A stretch of 64,000 bases of DNA. Source: Arachis hypogaea. Taxonomy: Eukaryota > Streptophyta > Magnoliopsida > Fabales > Fabaceae. The notes beneath the pieces were generated by a model. It did no database searches and was not told the origin of the DNA. It saw only the letters and a list, made by a program, of their open reading frames with translations. Each line of letters opens with the position of its first letter. Positions within the stretch are counted from its first letter, which is position 1. Positions 20,192 through 31,722 of the stretch are shown here, one piece after another. Position numbers and translations under genes: made by a program. Where the stretch lies: positions 68,449,772 through 68,513,771 of the forward strand of contig NC_092051.1 in NCBI RefSeq assembly GCF_003086295.3, written 5' to 3'.

Positions 20192-21351
20192 GTGACCCGT
20201 CCCTGGTTCGAATTGCTTTGGGTACTGTCTGACTTATTTCTGTACTTGTTTCTTAGTTTTGCTTCCTCTTTTTGTGATTGTAACCCCTTACTGTGGTTGA
20301 TTCTGTATTTTCAGAGATGTCTAAGAATAATGATTCCATGAAGGCTTTCAAAAAGGCACGGAAGGCTGCTGCTGCTCAAAATATCTCGGCCAAGATGACA
20401 GGAGAGGGATCGTCTTAGGTTCCGGTGAAGCTGCCCGTGCCGAGTTCTCCTGGGCTGAAGAAGGTGATCCCCACTCCTCGGGTTCGTCTGGCCAACCCTC
20501 TACAGACTTCTGCCGCTACTTCTGGTGCTCCTCCCAACAAGAAACAAAAAATAATTGAGCCTTTCAACCTTGACGCTCCTGACTTCGATGCGGTGGAGTT
20601 TGTTGATCAACAAATCGGTCCTTATGGTGCCCTCCCCATGGATGATGTATCACTCCTTCGCTATTTAGATTTTATAACTCGGAGTAGCATTAAGATGGCA
20701 TATATGGGAGCTGCCCTGTATCGGACTGCCCAACATCTTCCCCTTCACACTACCAAAGCCTTCATGGAGGAGGCTAAACAGGAGTTCGATCGGATGAAGA
20801 GCCTGAAGGAGGAGCTTGAAGTAAAAGTAGCCAAACTCGAGAAGGAGCTGAAAAACGAGAAGGCTAGCTCTCTTGCCCTGGCGGCTTCTGTGAGGTTGGC
20901 CGAGGACACTGTATTGAGGCATAAAGATAGTTATGTTACATCCTATCGGGAGGTGATGCGTCTGAGGAAGGAGTTGGAGTCTACCCGGGTTGATTACTCT
21001 GAGCTCCAAGGTCACCTTGTCGGCAGCGTAAATGCTGCTTATGAGAACCTGAAGGAGCAGGTTCAAGTTCTTGCTCCTGAGGTTGACCTTACTCTCTTCA
21101 GCTTAGACAATATTGTGAGGGATGGTAAGATTGTCCCCGATGACCCGGATGATGATGATGTCGGACCTCCCTCTGTGCCTGATGCCAAAGTGTCAACTTC
21201 CACAGTTCCTCCGTCTGGGGTCGTTCATCCAGAATTAGATCCTAATTGCCAAATTCTGAATAGGGACGATGGTACAATGGATGCAGTGCCTCTCCAGGCT
21301 CGCCCTCCTTCTCCCTATACTGAAGCTACCGAGAAGCCTTCTGATGTTTGA
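20192..21351 (+). pseudogene. Antisense aORF of element B, remainder after C, with intron
   Basis: Continues the antisense gene from 7528. After a short exon end (20192-20221) and a 93-bp GT..AG intron, the frame runs from 20315 through a TAG at 20416-20418 to a stop at 21351. The last 308 codons hold a Ser/Pro-rich stretch, the block ISLLRYLDFITR-like LLRYLDFITRSS, then about 100 residues of heptad-rich coiled coil (EELEVKVAKLEKELKNEKAS) and an acidic DDDD tail. This N-terminal domain plus coiled coil layout is usual for Tat-lineage aORF proteins. The TAG is probably a mutated CAG. Confidence 0.65.
20222..20314 (+). other. Predicted intron in the antisense gene
   Basis: GTACTG donor, T-rich body and TTTTCAG acceptor, 93 bp. 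Removing it keeps one reading frame across the two exons (phase 1), which supports it being a real spliced intron in an antisense retrotransposon gene. Confidence 0.55.
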
Positions 21352-21769
21352 CTGAATTTCGTATCTGTTTGTGTATATTGCCCGGCTTGTGGGCTTTTAA
21401 ACTCTTTATTAATGTTTTGCTAGCTGTTGACACTTCTTAGTTACTTGTTTAGCAACTTTATTTTGAAAAACAAAAGTAGCTTCCAAGCTTTTGGGACAGA
21501 TTTTGGTGGCCTCTGAAGCTTGTTATAACTTCGCATTTTTATATCATGCTTATTTGCGCTGGACTTGGCATCTTTCTGGGTTTTGAGAATGTTGGAGCCT
21601 TGCTGTTCGACCTCCTTTGCGCTTGTAACTTTGATTCCTTTAAGGCTAAAAATCCTGTTTTGTGTGGACCTTTTGTGAGGTCTCTACCAAGTGTAGCTTT
21701 CGCACTTTTATGTGGGTCGACTTCATCATGTCGGGTCCTTCTCGACATCGTTATGTCGTATCCAGTTAT
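21352..21769 (+). other. 3' flank of the antisense gene
   Basis: Non-coding stretch between the antisense stop and the 105-bp repeats. T-rich on this strand. I see no other feature. Confidence 0.5.
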
Positions 21770-22440
21770 TTTGTAATCCTCTTTTTTGGACTTTTGTTCA
21801 AGTTACTTTCAGGGATTACTTCTATAACTTTATGTTTTAGGCCGACATCTTCGTGTCAGGCCCTTTTGAGTTATTTTGTAATCCTCTTTCTTGGACTTTT
21901 GTTCAAGTCTCTTTCAGGGATTACTTCTATAACTTTATGTTTTGGGCCGACTTCTTCGTGTCGGGCCCTTTTGAGTTATTTTGTAATCCTCTTTGTTGGA
22001 CCTTGTTCAGGTCTCTTTCAGGGATTACTTCTATAACTTTATGTTTTGGGCCGACTTCGTCATGTCGTGCCCTTCTAAGTTATTTTTGTAATCCTCATTT
22101 TTGGACCTTGTTCAGGTCTCTTTCAGGGATTACTTTTATAACTTTCGTGTTTTTGGGCCGACTTCGTCATGTCGTACCCTTCTAAGTTATTTTTGCAATC
22201 CTCTTTCTTGGACCTTGTTCAGGTCTCTTTCAGGGATTACTTCTATAACTTTTAAATTTTGGGCCGACTTCGTCATGTCGTGCCCTCCTAAGTTATTTTT
22301 GTAATCCTCTTTCTTGGACCTTATTCAGGTCTCTTTCAGGGATTACTTCTATAACTTTTAAATTTTGGGCTGACTTCGTCATGTCGTGCCCTTCTAAGTT
22401 AAAGTAATCCTCTTTTATAGGGTTGGCCAGACCTCTTTCC
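21770..22440. repeat. About 105-bp tandem repeat in the 3' region of element B
   Basis: Six to seven units. The shared GGAC(TT/C)TTGTTCA block recurs at 21788, 21893, 21998, 22103, 22210 and 22316, giving periods of 105, 105, 105, 107 and 106. Each unit also has GGGATTACTTCTATAACTTT and GCCGACTTC.TC.TGTCG. Tandem repeats between pol and the 3' LTR are typical of Tat-lineage elements and are known seeds of plant satellites. Confidence 0.9.
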
Positions 22441-22926
22441 AGGGTTTACTTATAACTTGGTTTGACTTGGTCCGACTTCTTAACGTCGGCCAGTCTTTTA
22501 AGTTATTATTTAGCAATCCATTAGGACCTCGTCAGGTCCTTTCTCCGAATCACTTTCGATAACTTCTTGCATTATTCTATTTTCATCTTTGCCGATTTGT
22601 GGAAGGTGGATTAAATCCTCGTTTAATTGACCTTTAGATGAATTTGGTTTTCATCTCTGTTGGTCTTTATCGTGATTGTGTAGTGAATTTGTTTCACTTT
22701 CTGCCAATCTGTCGCTTTATAATCGGACGATGAATGTTTCAGATTAATGCGTCTTGAAGACTTGTAGAACATTTAATATATTTTATTTAAAATGTAAAAT
22801 GAAAATATGTACATATAGGGTTTTTATCCTTTTGAGTCGGATAATTTCTGGATCTCAACTTGGTGCCTCATTAAAAAACCTTTTCAGAAAAAAGAGTGCA
22901 TCCTATGATGAGATCTTTTACCTTCT
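22441..22926. other. Non-coding region between tandem repeat and integrase end of B
   Basis: Contains one decayed partial repeat unit near 22440-22560 and A/T-rich sequence to the integrase stop. No gene is seen. Confidence 0.5.
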
Positions 22927-24300
22927 CTAACTATAGTACCTTCTTAGGTTGCAGGCGTGCCACGACCTAGGAAGTTCTCGTTCGTCGAGTTCGGCTAGTT
23001 TGTAGTAGCCCTTCCCAAGTACTTTTATGACTCGGTAGGGTCCTTTCCAGTTTGCTGCCAGCTTTCCTTCTCCGGGTCGAGTTGTTCTAATATCATTTTG
23101 GATTAGGATGAGATCGTTCTTAGCATAACCTCTTGGCACTACCTTTTGATTATATCTGGAAGCCATTCGACGTTTTAGTGCTTCTTCCCTGATCCGAGCT
23201 CTTTCTTGGATTTCAGGAAGTAGGTCGAGCTCTTCCCTTTGAAGTTGGAAGTTGGCTTCTTCATTGTAATGGACCACTCTAGGCGACCCTTCCTCGATCT
23301 CTACTGGGATCATTGCTTCCATTCTGTATGCTAATCGGAAGGGTGATTCCTTTGTGGTTGAATGCGGCGTCGTTCGATACGCCCATAGGACTTGTGGAAG
23401 TTCTTCGGCCCAAGCTCCCTTTGCGTCTTGTAACCTCCATTTTAACCCGGCCAATATGACTTTGTTAGCAGCTTCGGCTTGTCCATTGGTTTGGGGATAT
23501 TCGACAGAGGTAACTGGTGCTTTATGTTCAAGTCGGCTACTAATTTTTTGAAGCCTGCATCTGTGAATTGAGTGCCATTGTTTGTGGTGATGGAGTATGG
23601 AACCCCGAACCTTGTGACAATGTTCCTATATAGGAATTTCTGGCTTCTTTGAGCAGTGGCGTTAGCTAGGGGCTCTGCCTCGATCCACTTTGTGAAATGG
23701 TCTACCCCTACTATGAGGAATTTAACTTGTCCCGATCCCTGGGGAAAGGGTCCGAGAAGATCGAGTCCTCATTTTGCAAATGGCCAAGGTGAGGTTACGC
23801 TGATGAGCTCTTCTGGCGGGGCGATGTGAAAGTTGGCATGTTTCTAGCATGGTGGACATGTCTTTACAAACTCTGTAGCTTCCTTTTGTAGAGTTGGCCA
23901 ATAAAATCCCGCCCGGAGTACTTTTTTATAAGAGCTTGTGCTCCGAGATGATTGCCGCAAATGTCACTGTGTACTTCCTCTAAGACTTCCCTTGTGTTGG
24001 AGGTCGGCACACATTTTAATAATGGTATTGAAATCCCTCTTTTGTATAGGGTGTTGTTTATGATAGTGTAGTATTGTGCCTTCCGTTTTAACCTCTTTGC
24101 CTCCTTTTCATCTATGGGGAGTGCTTCTATTTTGAGGTAGTTAATTATGGGGGTCATCCGTCCTTGATCCTGACTTGTTATGGCTAGGACTTTTTCCTCT
24201 TCCGAGATTGACGGGTTCTGTAGCATTTTCTGGATGAGGCTTCTATTGTTGCCCCCTGGTTTGGTGCTGGCTAGTTTTGAGAGTACGTCAGCTCGGGCGT
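22927..24300 (-). pseudogene. int: Integrase region of element B, broken
   Basis: Reading right to left: an HHCC zinc-binding N-terminus (HSDICGNHLGAQ then CPPC), the catalytic core with GLDLLGPFP and ITTNNGTQF, and PQTNGQAEAAN with the third acidic residue. The usual second catalytic Asp in ..DNGTQF is Asn here. The C-terminal half (22927-23454) is open: VLWAYRTTPHSTTKESPF, then a GPYRV module (NWKGPYRVIKVLG) and a Tat-type end. A frameshift near 24296 separates it from RNase H, and further stops and shifts lie between 23454 and 23864. It cannot make an active enzyme. Confidence 0.85.
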
Positions 24301-25095
24301 TTTGTTCGTGGGTATGTGGCGGATCTTATATTCCCCGAGTTGTTCGAGCTGTTCCCTGGTTTTATCCAAATACTTTTTCATGGTGGGATCTTTGGCCTGG
24401 TAGCTCCCTGTTATTTGTGATGTGACTACTTGTGAGTCGCTGAAGATGTTGAGTTTTTTATCTCTAACCTCCTTAGCCAGCTTCAAACCAGTTAGTAGTG
24501 CTTCATATTCCACCTGGTTGTTTGAGGCCGGGAACCCGAATTTGAGGGAAAGCTCAATTTGGGTTCCTTGGTTGCTTTTAATTATCACACCTGTGCCGCT
24601 TCCAGTCTTATTTGAGGAGCCGTCCACGTAAATATTCCATTCTATGGGGGTCTCTAGGGTGTCTGTAAATTCTGCAATGAAGTCGGCTAAGTATTATGAT
24701 TTAATGGCTGTCCGAGCTTCGTATTGGAGGTCGAATTTGGACAACTCAACAGCCCATTGTAGGATTCTGCCTACTAGATCTGTTTTCTGCAACATCCCTT
24801 TTATAGGCTGGTTGGTCCGAACTTTAATGGTGTGAGCTTGGAAGTACGGGCGGAGACGTCGAGATGTTAGTATGAGCGCATAGGCAAATTTTTCTATTTT
24901 TTGGTAGTTCAACTCGGATCCTTGTAGCGCTTTACTAATGAAGTATACAGGTTGTTGCCCTTTGTCATCCTCTCGAACCAGTGCTGAGGCTACTGCCCGA
25001 CTTCCTACCGCGAGGTATAATACGAGTGGTTCTTCTTCTCGTGGCCGAGTTAGGATAGGTGGTTGTCCCAGGAAACTTTTGAAATCCTGGAAGGC
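24271..25095 (-). pseudogene. RNase H and second RNase H-like domain of element B
   Basis: The upper part (24694-25095) has the gypsy RNase H pattern (LYLAVGSRAVASALVRED, PVYFISKAL, YQKIEKFAYALI). The lower part (24271-24627) has DGSSNKTGSGTGVIIK, ASNNQVEYEALLTGLKLA and FSDSQVVTSQI, the second, archaeal-like RNase H typical of the Tat lineage. A stop (TAA) joins RT to RNase H at 25096 and another lies at 24694, all in one frame. The pair of RNase H domains is the main reason for the Tat assignment. Confidence 0.8.
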
Positions 25096-25900
25096 TTACT
25101 CACACTCTGTTGTCCATTCGAACTTTTTTCCTTTTATTAGAGTGGCGTAAAAGGGGAGAGACCTTATTGCTGATCCCGCTAGAAATCTGGATAAGGCCGC
25201 CAACCTCCCGTTGAGTTGTTGTACCTCTTTGACACAAGTTGGGCTCTTCATGTTGAGTATAGCCTGGCATTTATCCGGATTTTCCTTGATTCTTCTTTGT
25301 GTTAGCATAAAACCCAAGAACTTGTCAGCTTCTACTGCAAAGGTGCATTTTGCAGGATTGAGTCGCATGCCATGCTTCCTTATAGTGTCGAACACTTGGA
25401 CCAAGTCGGACAATAATGTCTCTTCACTTTGTGTCTTTATCAACATGTCGTCCACATAGACTTCCATGATTTTTCCGATATGGTCTGAAAAGACTTTGTT
25501 CATTAGCCTTTGATAAGTTGCTCCTGCGTTTTTAAGACCAAAAGGCATTACGATGTAGCAATAGTTTACTTTTGGTGTTAGAAACGAGGTTTTTTCCTGA
25601 TCAGGTGGATACATTGGGATTTGGTTGTATCCAAAATATGCATCCATAAACGAGAGGTATTTATATCCGGATGAGGCATCCACCAGAGCGTCGATACTTG
25701 GGAGTGGATAAGGATCTTTTGGGCAGGCTTTGTTGAGATCGGTGTAGTCGGTGCACATTTCGCCACTTCCCATTAGATTTTTTCACCAAGACGACGTTGG
25801 CTAGCCATAGTGGGTACTTGACTTCTCTTATGAATCTGCCTCCAGTAATGCTTGTACCTGTTCTTCCACAGCTTGGGATCGTTCTGGCCCAAGTTTTCTT
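25096..25900 (-). pseudogene. Reverse transcriptase of element B, broken
   Basis: The open part (25096-25773) shows the RT core in order: DLNKACPKDPYPLPSID, FMDAYFGYNQI, FGLKNAGATYQRLMN, the catalytic YVDDM and FLGFMLTQRRI. Upstream, PLWLANVVLVKKSNGKW is in another frame, with frameshifts near 25775 and 25860, so the start of RT is disrupted. Antisense DNA carries no real gene here. Confidence 0.88.
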
Positions 25901-25908
25901 CGTTTCTG

Positions 25909-26880
25909 CTATACCGGCCGAGATCTTGGATAGACCGCCAACTTGTGGCACATTTGTTTGGGGTCTATGCCTGGCATGTCTGCAGCTTTCCATGCGAAGA
26001 GATCGACATTATCTCGTAAGAACTGTACTAGTGATTCTTTTGCGCCTCCTTGTAGGATCATGCCAATATTAGTTATTTTGTCTGAAGTGTCTCCGATCTG
26101 GACTTTCTCTACTTCACCTTCGGGCTGTGGACGAAGTTCTTCACGTCTCTGAACTCCACCAAGCTCAATTGTATGGAATTCTTCTCCTCTGCCTCTGAGG
26201 TTTAGACTTTTGTTATAATAGTGGTGTGCCATCTTTTGATCTGCTTTTATTGTAGCTATCCCTTCTGCAGTTGAAAATTTCATGCATAGATGCGGAGTTG
26301 AGACTATTGCGCCGAGTTGATTTAAGGTTGTCCGTCCTATTAAGGCATTGTAGGCTGAACTCACGTCAACCACGATGTAGTCTATTTTGAGTGTTCTAGA
26401 TTGGTTTCCTTTTCCAAAGGTTGTGTGTAGTGGCACGTATCCCAATGGTTGTACCGGGGTATCTCCCAGTCCGAACAGGCTGTTCGGGTATGCTTTAAGC
26501 TCTTTTTCTTCTAAGCCGAGCTTGTCGAAGGCAGTTTTGAATAAGATGTCGACGGAGCTCCCTTGGTCTATTAAGGTGCGGTGGAGATTGGCGTTTGCCA
26601 GTATGATGGTGATGACCATGGGATCGTCGTGTCTCGAGATGATACCGGATGCATCTTCCTTGGTGAACGAAATTGCAGGGATGTCGGGCGCTTCCTCCTT
26701 TCCTTCAACATGATATACTTCTTTAAGATATCTTTTGCGGGATGATTTGGAGATTCCTCCTCCTGCAAATCCTCCGTGTATCATATGAACATGTCTTTCT
26801 GGTGTACGAGGTGATCGCTCGGTTTGCCCGGCCTCTTCATCCCTCCTCCTTTTTCTTTGCTTATCATCTCGGGTGGCCAA
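25909..26880 (-). pseudogene. Aspartic protease region of element B
   Basis: Open frame of 323 codons. The protease domain has LIDQGSSVDILF (active-site D, in a DQGSS form common in this lineage), FGLGDTPVQPLGYV and YNALIGRTTLNQLGAIVS at about residues 95-200. A linker follows and the frame breaks as RT begins. It was part of the Gag-Pol polyprotein. Confidence 0.8.
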
Positions 26881-27162
26881 ATACCGATCTAGTTTTCCTT
26901 CTCTTACTAACTTTTCTATGACGTTCTTTAGATCGAAGCATTAGTTGGTGGAATGTCCACAGACACGATGGTATTCGCAATATTCATTTCGGTTTCCTCC
27001 TCCTCTTTTGCCTTTGAGTGGTCGAGCTAGGGGTATTTTTTCTGTGTGGCAGACTTCTTTGTACACGTCCACAAGAGACACCCAAAGGGGGGTGTAATTA
27101 TGATATTTTTTAATTTTTTCCCCATGTCGATCTTCCTTCTTTTTGGGCTCTTTATCTTTATC
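26881..27162 (-). pseudogene. Zinc-knuckle remnant between gag and protease of B
   Basis: The reverse strand near 26930-26990 encodes a CxYH-GH-C pattern (YCEYHRVCGHSTN then stop then CFDLKNVIEKLV), as in the nucleocapsid part of Tat-lineage Gag. A TAA sits within the knuckle. No longer open on either side. Confidence 0.6.
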
Positions 27163-28050
27163 TCAGTAGGAGAATCCGGATTTTGAGGTTTCTCCTAGTC
27201 GAGAATTTTCTTCCATGTTGATATACTTCTCCGCCCGTTCTTGCACTTCGTCTAGGGATGTGGGGTATTTCTTTGATATAGATTGACTGAAAGGTCCCTC
27301 TCGTAGACCATTGATGAGGCCCATGATGGCGGCCTCTGTTGGTAAACTTTGTATGTCTAGGCATGTTTTGTTGAATCTCTCCATGTAGTTGCGAAGACTT
27401 TCCCGATCTCCTTGCTTGATTCCTGGTAGACTGGGGGCGTACTTAGCTTTGTCTTTTTGGATGGAGAATCTGGCCAGGAACTTTTTGGCTGGATCATCAA
27501 AGCTTGAGATGGACTTTGGAGGTAGGCTGTCGAACCATCTGATTGCTATCTTTGTGAGAGTTGTTGGAAAAGCTTTGCAACGGACTGCATCTAAGGTGTC
27601 GGTGAGGTACATTCTACTTCTGAAATTGCTGAGGTGATGGTTGGGGTCTGTAGTGCCATCGTACAAGGTCATGTTTGGAAGTTTGAAGTTCTTAGGAATT
27701 TTGGTCTTCATAATTTCCCTAGTGAATGGATCTTGATCTTTGCGTGGGCTATCCTCAGGGGTGGATCGAGTAGCTTTGGCTTTGAGATCGGCTTCGAGTT
27801 TTAGAAGTTTATCTTCTAATTCTCGACGTCGCCTTACTTCTCTCTGTAGATCCTTCCCGGCTTCCCGTTGATGATGGGTTTCTTTTTCAAGTTGCTTTAA
27901 ACGATCGTGAAGTGCTTCTATAACTCCCGGATTTGATGAATTTTTGTCCCTGTTGGATTCCGGAGTATCTTTTAGCGTAGTGTCCGCGTTTTTATGCGGT
28001 GTTCTATCCTCTAGATCTGAATCATGGTCGTTGTCGTGATCATCTGCCAT
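27163..28050 (-). pseudogene. gag: gag of element B
   Basis: About 295 codons from MADDHDNDHDSD, 41 bases inside the LTR-distal side of the primer site (the frame is open upstream into the LTR, but that part is not expected to be translated). Charged coiled coil at roughly residues 50-110, then the Gag core with MTLYDGTTDPNHHLSNF, CKAFPTTLTKIAIRWFDSLPP and SLRNYMERFNKTCL, as in the PF03732 family. The frame ends with a stop at 27163, whereas intact relatives continue into zinc knuckle and protease. Confidence 0.8.
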
Positions 28051-28072
28051 GGTGATGGGATGACTTCCAAGT

Positions 28073-28090
28073 TCCCCGGCAACGGTGCCA
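28073..28090 (-). other. Primer binding site of B, tRNA-Asp type
   Basis: Reverse strand TGGCACCGTTGCCGGGGA, one base off the tRNA-Asp match seen in C, D and E, one base inside the 5' LTR end. Confidence 0.75.
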
Positions 28091-28091
28091 A

Positions 28092-28630
28092 TGTTCCGAG
28101 GTTTACCTGAAACTGTAAGTCGATCTTGGACGAGATCTTCTATACTGGTCGGCGATGACGTGTCCGGCTGATGGGTGGTGGCCGGAGCTGTCGTGTCCGA
28201 CTTGTTGGACTGGCTGCACTGCTGATCCTTAGTCACCGGAGGGTGGGGGGTATCTGCAAGAGACTCCGATGCTTAAGTTAGCATGGGTATTAAACAGGTT
28301 TTTTTAGTAGAATCAGAGTATGAGTTATAACTGGGTGCTCCAGTGTATTTATAATGGTGTAGAGTGACCTTTTTAGATAAGATAAGTTAGTTATCTTATC
28401 TTATCTTATTTTTGAGTGAGGTCATCTTATCTTCAAGGGAACCGCCTTTATCTCTGTAGGCTTGGGTTGCCTTTGGATTTGGATCGTGTTCCTCTGTTTG
28501 GGCCCTTTACTGGGCTTTCCTGTCGAATTGACCGAGCTCTTTAAAAAGAGGTCGGATAATCTGACCCGCGGAGGTCGGTCGCTTTGTCGCTATCATCCCG
28601 GGTCGGACAGCTCGATCCAGGGTATGAACA
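28092..28630 (-). repeat. 5' LTR of element B (right copy, 539 bp)
   Basis: On the + strand it begins TGTTCCGAGG and ends GGGTATGAACA, so TG..CA on both strands. A reverse-strand TATAAATAC box is at 28345-28353. It ends inside a 5S spacer: the next bases CCCTCGTTCTTTAAA match the spacer of the array. Confidence 0.88.
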
Positions 28631-28789
28631 CCCTCGTTCTTTAAATCACGCTATCTTGGATAGTTTAGCTAAAACGAGCCTCAATGACCTGATTTTCGAC
28701 AAGTTCGCACGGGCCCCGCAGGGCTTCGCAGCTCGACTTACCCTACGTCGCGAGACATGCTTATGATAATTGTGTGTGCATACTTTAAT

Positions 28790-28908
28790 AGGTGCGATCA
28801 TACCATCACTAATGCACCAGATCCCATCAGAATTTCGCAATTAAGCGTGCTTGGGCGAGAGTAGTGCTAGGATGGGTGACCTTCTGGGAAGTCCTCGTGC
28901 TGCACCTC
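28790..28908 (+). rRNA. 5S rRNA copy 1 (119 nt), diverged
   Basis: Isolated first unit left of the solo LTR. Many C-to-T and G-to-A changes (CCATCAC, GAATTTCGCAATT, GTGCTAGG, GACCTTCTGG). Possibly a pseudogene. Confidence 0.85.
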
Positions 28909-29069
28909 TTTTTTTTTTTTTTTTTACGTCGTTCTTTAAACAACGCTATCTTGAATAATTTAGCTAAAGCGAGCCTTAATGACCTGATTTCCGGCAGGCT
29001 CCCATGGGCCCGCAGGGCTTCGAAGCTCGACTTACCCTACGTCGTGACACATGCTTATGATAATAGTGT

Positions 29070-31392
29070 TGATGACATGTCACCATGTCATATTTTTCTA
29101 TGCTTTTTTCCTTTGTTTTCAATAGGTTTTATGCACTTTCTTGAGCCTTAACTAAGCCAATTGGGCAGAATTTCATATTTCCTTTGATTCAATCAACCAT
29201 GGATGAATTAATGCAATTTCATGAGATTTTATGCTATAATTGTCATATATTATGAAAGAATAAAAAACTCATGATTTTGAGCATAGCTTTGATGTGTTTG
29301 GTTGATTGATGATAGGTGAAAAGAGTTTTGAAGAAGGTTGAAGGAAGAAGGAATGGCTAGGAGCAAGAGAGGAAAAAAGTTTGAGCCAAAGTTTGCCTCA
29401 AACTTTAGCTCAAACTTTTGGAAGAATTGAAAACACCCTGGAGGAAAAAGATTGAGCCAACGTTTGCCTCAAACTTTTTGGCAAACGTTGGCATCACAAA
29501 AACGACACCCTGGAGGAGAAAAGCTTGCGCCAACGTTTGCCTCAAGCTTTTTGGCAAACGTTGGCGCCACACACCACAACAGCCTAAAGGGGTATACTTC
29601 CAACAAGAATAACTTGAGCTACAGAGCTCCAAATGAGGTGATTCAAAAAGCAATGGAAAGTAGGAATCGAGAGCTTTCCAAGCATATATGGCACTGCATG
29701 ATGAACACTAAAATTAAGGGAGAAAACTGCCCCGCAATGTGCATAAACGAACATGATAGCAACCTGCAGTGAGGCCAACTGACCTCTGCACTTTCGACGG
29801 AGTATAACTCGAGCTGTAGAGCTCCAAATGATGTGCTTCCAACGGCATTGGAAAGTAGAAATTTAGGGCTTTCCAACAATATATAATAGTATGGGGTGGA
29901 CAATGCGTTTGAGGCATCAGAACTGGCGTTTTCGACCACGTTTGAGGCAAACTTTTCCTCAAACGCTGCACACCAAAGCCAGCGATCCTGTCCTCTTCAA
30001 ATGAGCATAACTTGAGTTGTAGATGTCCAATTGAGGTGATTCTAATTGGGTTAGAAAGCTGACATTCAGAGCTTTCCAACCATATATAATAGTCTATAGT
30101 TGGCTTGAAATTGGCAATGTTGACAAGAGGACAAAGTAGCACCCCACACATGCACACAAGGGGATCCACGTTTGGCTAAAAGTTTGACCTCAAACTTTAG
30201 CTCAAACGTGGATATCAGCAAAAGGGGGTGGCTGATATAAAAAGCTTGAGCAAAAGTTTGCCTCAAACTTTGACTCAAGCTTTTGTGCTTTATGTCCCAA
30301 TTCACAATGGGTTTCTCTCCAAATCCAAGTGCAATCAACAGAGGCCATCTTCAACCCAAATCCAAAGCACGCAAAGCCCATTATCATCACTCAAAGGCAC
30401 AAGAAACAATTTGATTAGGAATTTCATTTTCTTTGTAATTTGCTTTTCAATTTCATTTTCATTTGTCATGTTTGTAAAATCCTATAAAAAGGCATCATTT
30501 TCATTTTAGAAAGGGGGCCGGAATAGAGAGAATAGAAGGTTAGCTCCATTAGAGAGCATTGAAGGTTGGCTCCTCGAGGGAGCATTAGCATTAGAGAGCT
30601 CTCTCTCTTTAGTTTTTCTCTTTGTTTTGAATCTTGGGTTGAGAATTGAAGGAATTCTGTTTCATTCTCACTTTGAGATTTCTCTTGTTCTTCTTCTACA
30701 AAAGTTCAGTGAATTAAGGATTTGAATCAACACTCTGTTTACTGCTTTCATCTTCATTTCTTTTGCAAATTGTTCTTTATTGGATCAAGGAAGGACTTGA
30801 GATCTAGACTTGTTTTCTAGTCTCATTGAGCCCCTGAGATCTTCAATTTCTCATTGAGATTTTGAAATTGAGCCAAGCTGCTCTCTGTTTTGATTTTAAA
30901 GTGATTTTCCAAATCTGTTGAACCTGCTGCATCTTTTACTTCTCTGTTTGATTGTTATTTACACTTCCGTGTTTGATTTCATGAATCCCAGTACCTAATT
31001 TCCTTTATTCTTCTTGCAATTTAACTTTCCAGTTACTTGATCTACTGCTTTCTTTTAATTTCCAGCACCCACTCCCTTTTAATTTTATGCAATTTACATT
31101 TCTTGCAATTTAAGATTCTTGCAATTTACATTTCTTGCTCTTTAAGTTTCAATGCAATTTACTTTCTGCACTTTATAATTCCTTGTCATTTACATTCTGT
31201 TGCTTTAAGTTTCACCCAATCTCGCTTAAATGTTAGCTTGACTAAACTAATCACCCACTAAAGTTGCTTGATCCATCAATCCTCGTGGGATCGACCTCAC
31301 TCACGTGAGTTTTATTACTTGATGCGACCCGGTGCACTTGCCGGTTGATTTGGGTATTTTGAAAATTCGTTTTTCCACAAATATTCACATCA
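29070..31392 (+). mobile_element. Solo LTR (S) inserted in a 5S spacer, 2323 bp
   Basis: Starts TGATGACATG, ends TTCACATCA and is flanked by AGTGT on both sides (29065-29069 and 31393-31397), a perfect 5-bp target duplication. No internal coding region or second LTR is present, so it formed by LTR-LTR recombination. It matches the E LTR closely in its first 300 bases (for example CATGATTTTGAGCATAGC and GGTTGATT) and the A LTR more distantly, and it ends with the CCGGTGCACTTGCCGG-type segment. Pol II TATAAAAA box at 30483-30490. Contains palindromic hairpins at 29380-29575, 29935-29970 and 30168-30285. Confidence 0.85.
29380..30285 (+). repeat. Palindromic hairpins in the solo LTR
   Basis: Inverted repeats of type GTTTGAGC..AAAGTTTG-CC-TCAAACTTT..GCTCAAAC near 29400, and CCAACGTTTGCC..GGCAAACGTTGG near 29480 and 29550; further units near 29950, 30190 and 30262. 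Arms are 12-18 bp. Same architecture as the A array with a different sequence. Confidence 0.75.
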
Positions 31393-31411
31393 AGTGTGCG
31401 CATACTTAAAT

Positions 31412-31530
31412 AGATACGATCATACCATCACTAATGCATCGGACCCCATCAGAACTCCGCAGTTAAGCGTGCTTGGGCGGGAGTAGTACTAGGATGGGTG
31501 ACCTCCTGGGAAGTCCTTGTGTTGCACCTC
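31412..31530 (+). rRNA. 5S rRNA copy 2
   Basis: Complete, starts AGATACGATC; GCATCGGACCCC and GGCGGGAG are private changes. Confidence 0.9.
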
Positions 31531-31722
31531 TTTTTCTTTTCTTTTTTTTTTTACATCGTGCTTACCATCATTCTTTAAACGACGCTATCTTGAATACTTT
31601 AGCTAAAGCGAGCCTTAATAACATGATTTCCGGCAAGCTTCCACGGGCCCACAGGGCATCGCAGCTCGACCTACCCTACGTCGCGACACAAGCTTATGAT
31701 AATTGTGTGCACATACTTTAAT

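Larger units (their letters stand above)
5046..28630 (-). mobile_element. Element B: Tat-lineage Ty3/gypsy retrotransposon, reverse strand, interrupted by C
   Basis: Right (5') LTR 28092-28630 and left (3') LTR 5046-5579 are near-identical. A tRNA-Asp-type primer site lies next to the 5' LTR. Reading right to left come gag, protease, RT, RNase H, a second RNase H-like domain, integrase, a 105-bp tandem repeat and an antisense gene. The second RNase H and the antisense ORF are hallmarks of the Tat/Ogre/Retand lineage. Without element C it is about 10.9 kb. Every pol domain has stops or frameshifts. The right end is inserted in a 5S spacer; the expected CCCTC duplication is missing on the left, where the LTR lacks its first bases. 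Confidence 0.85.
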
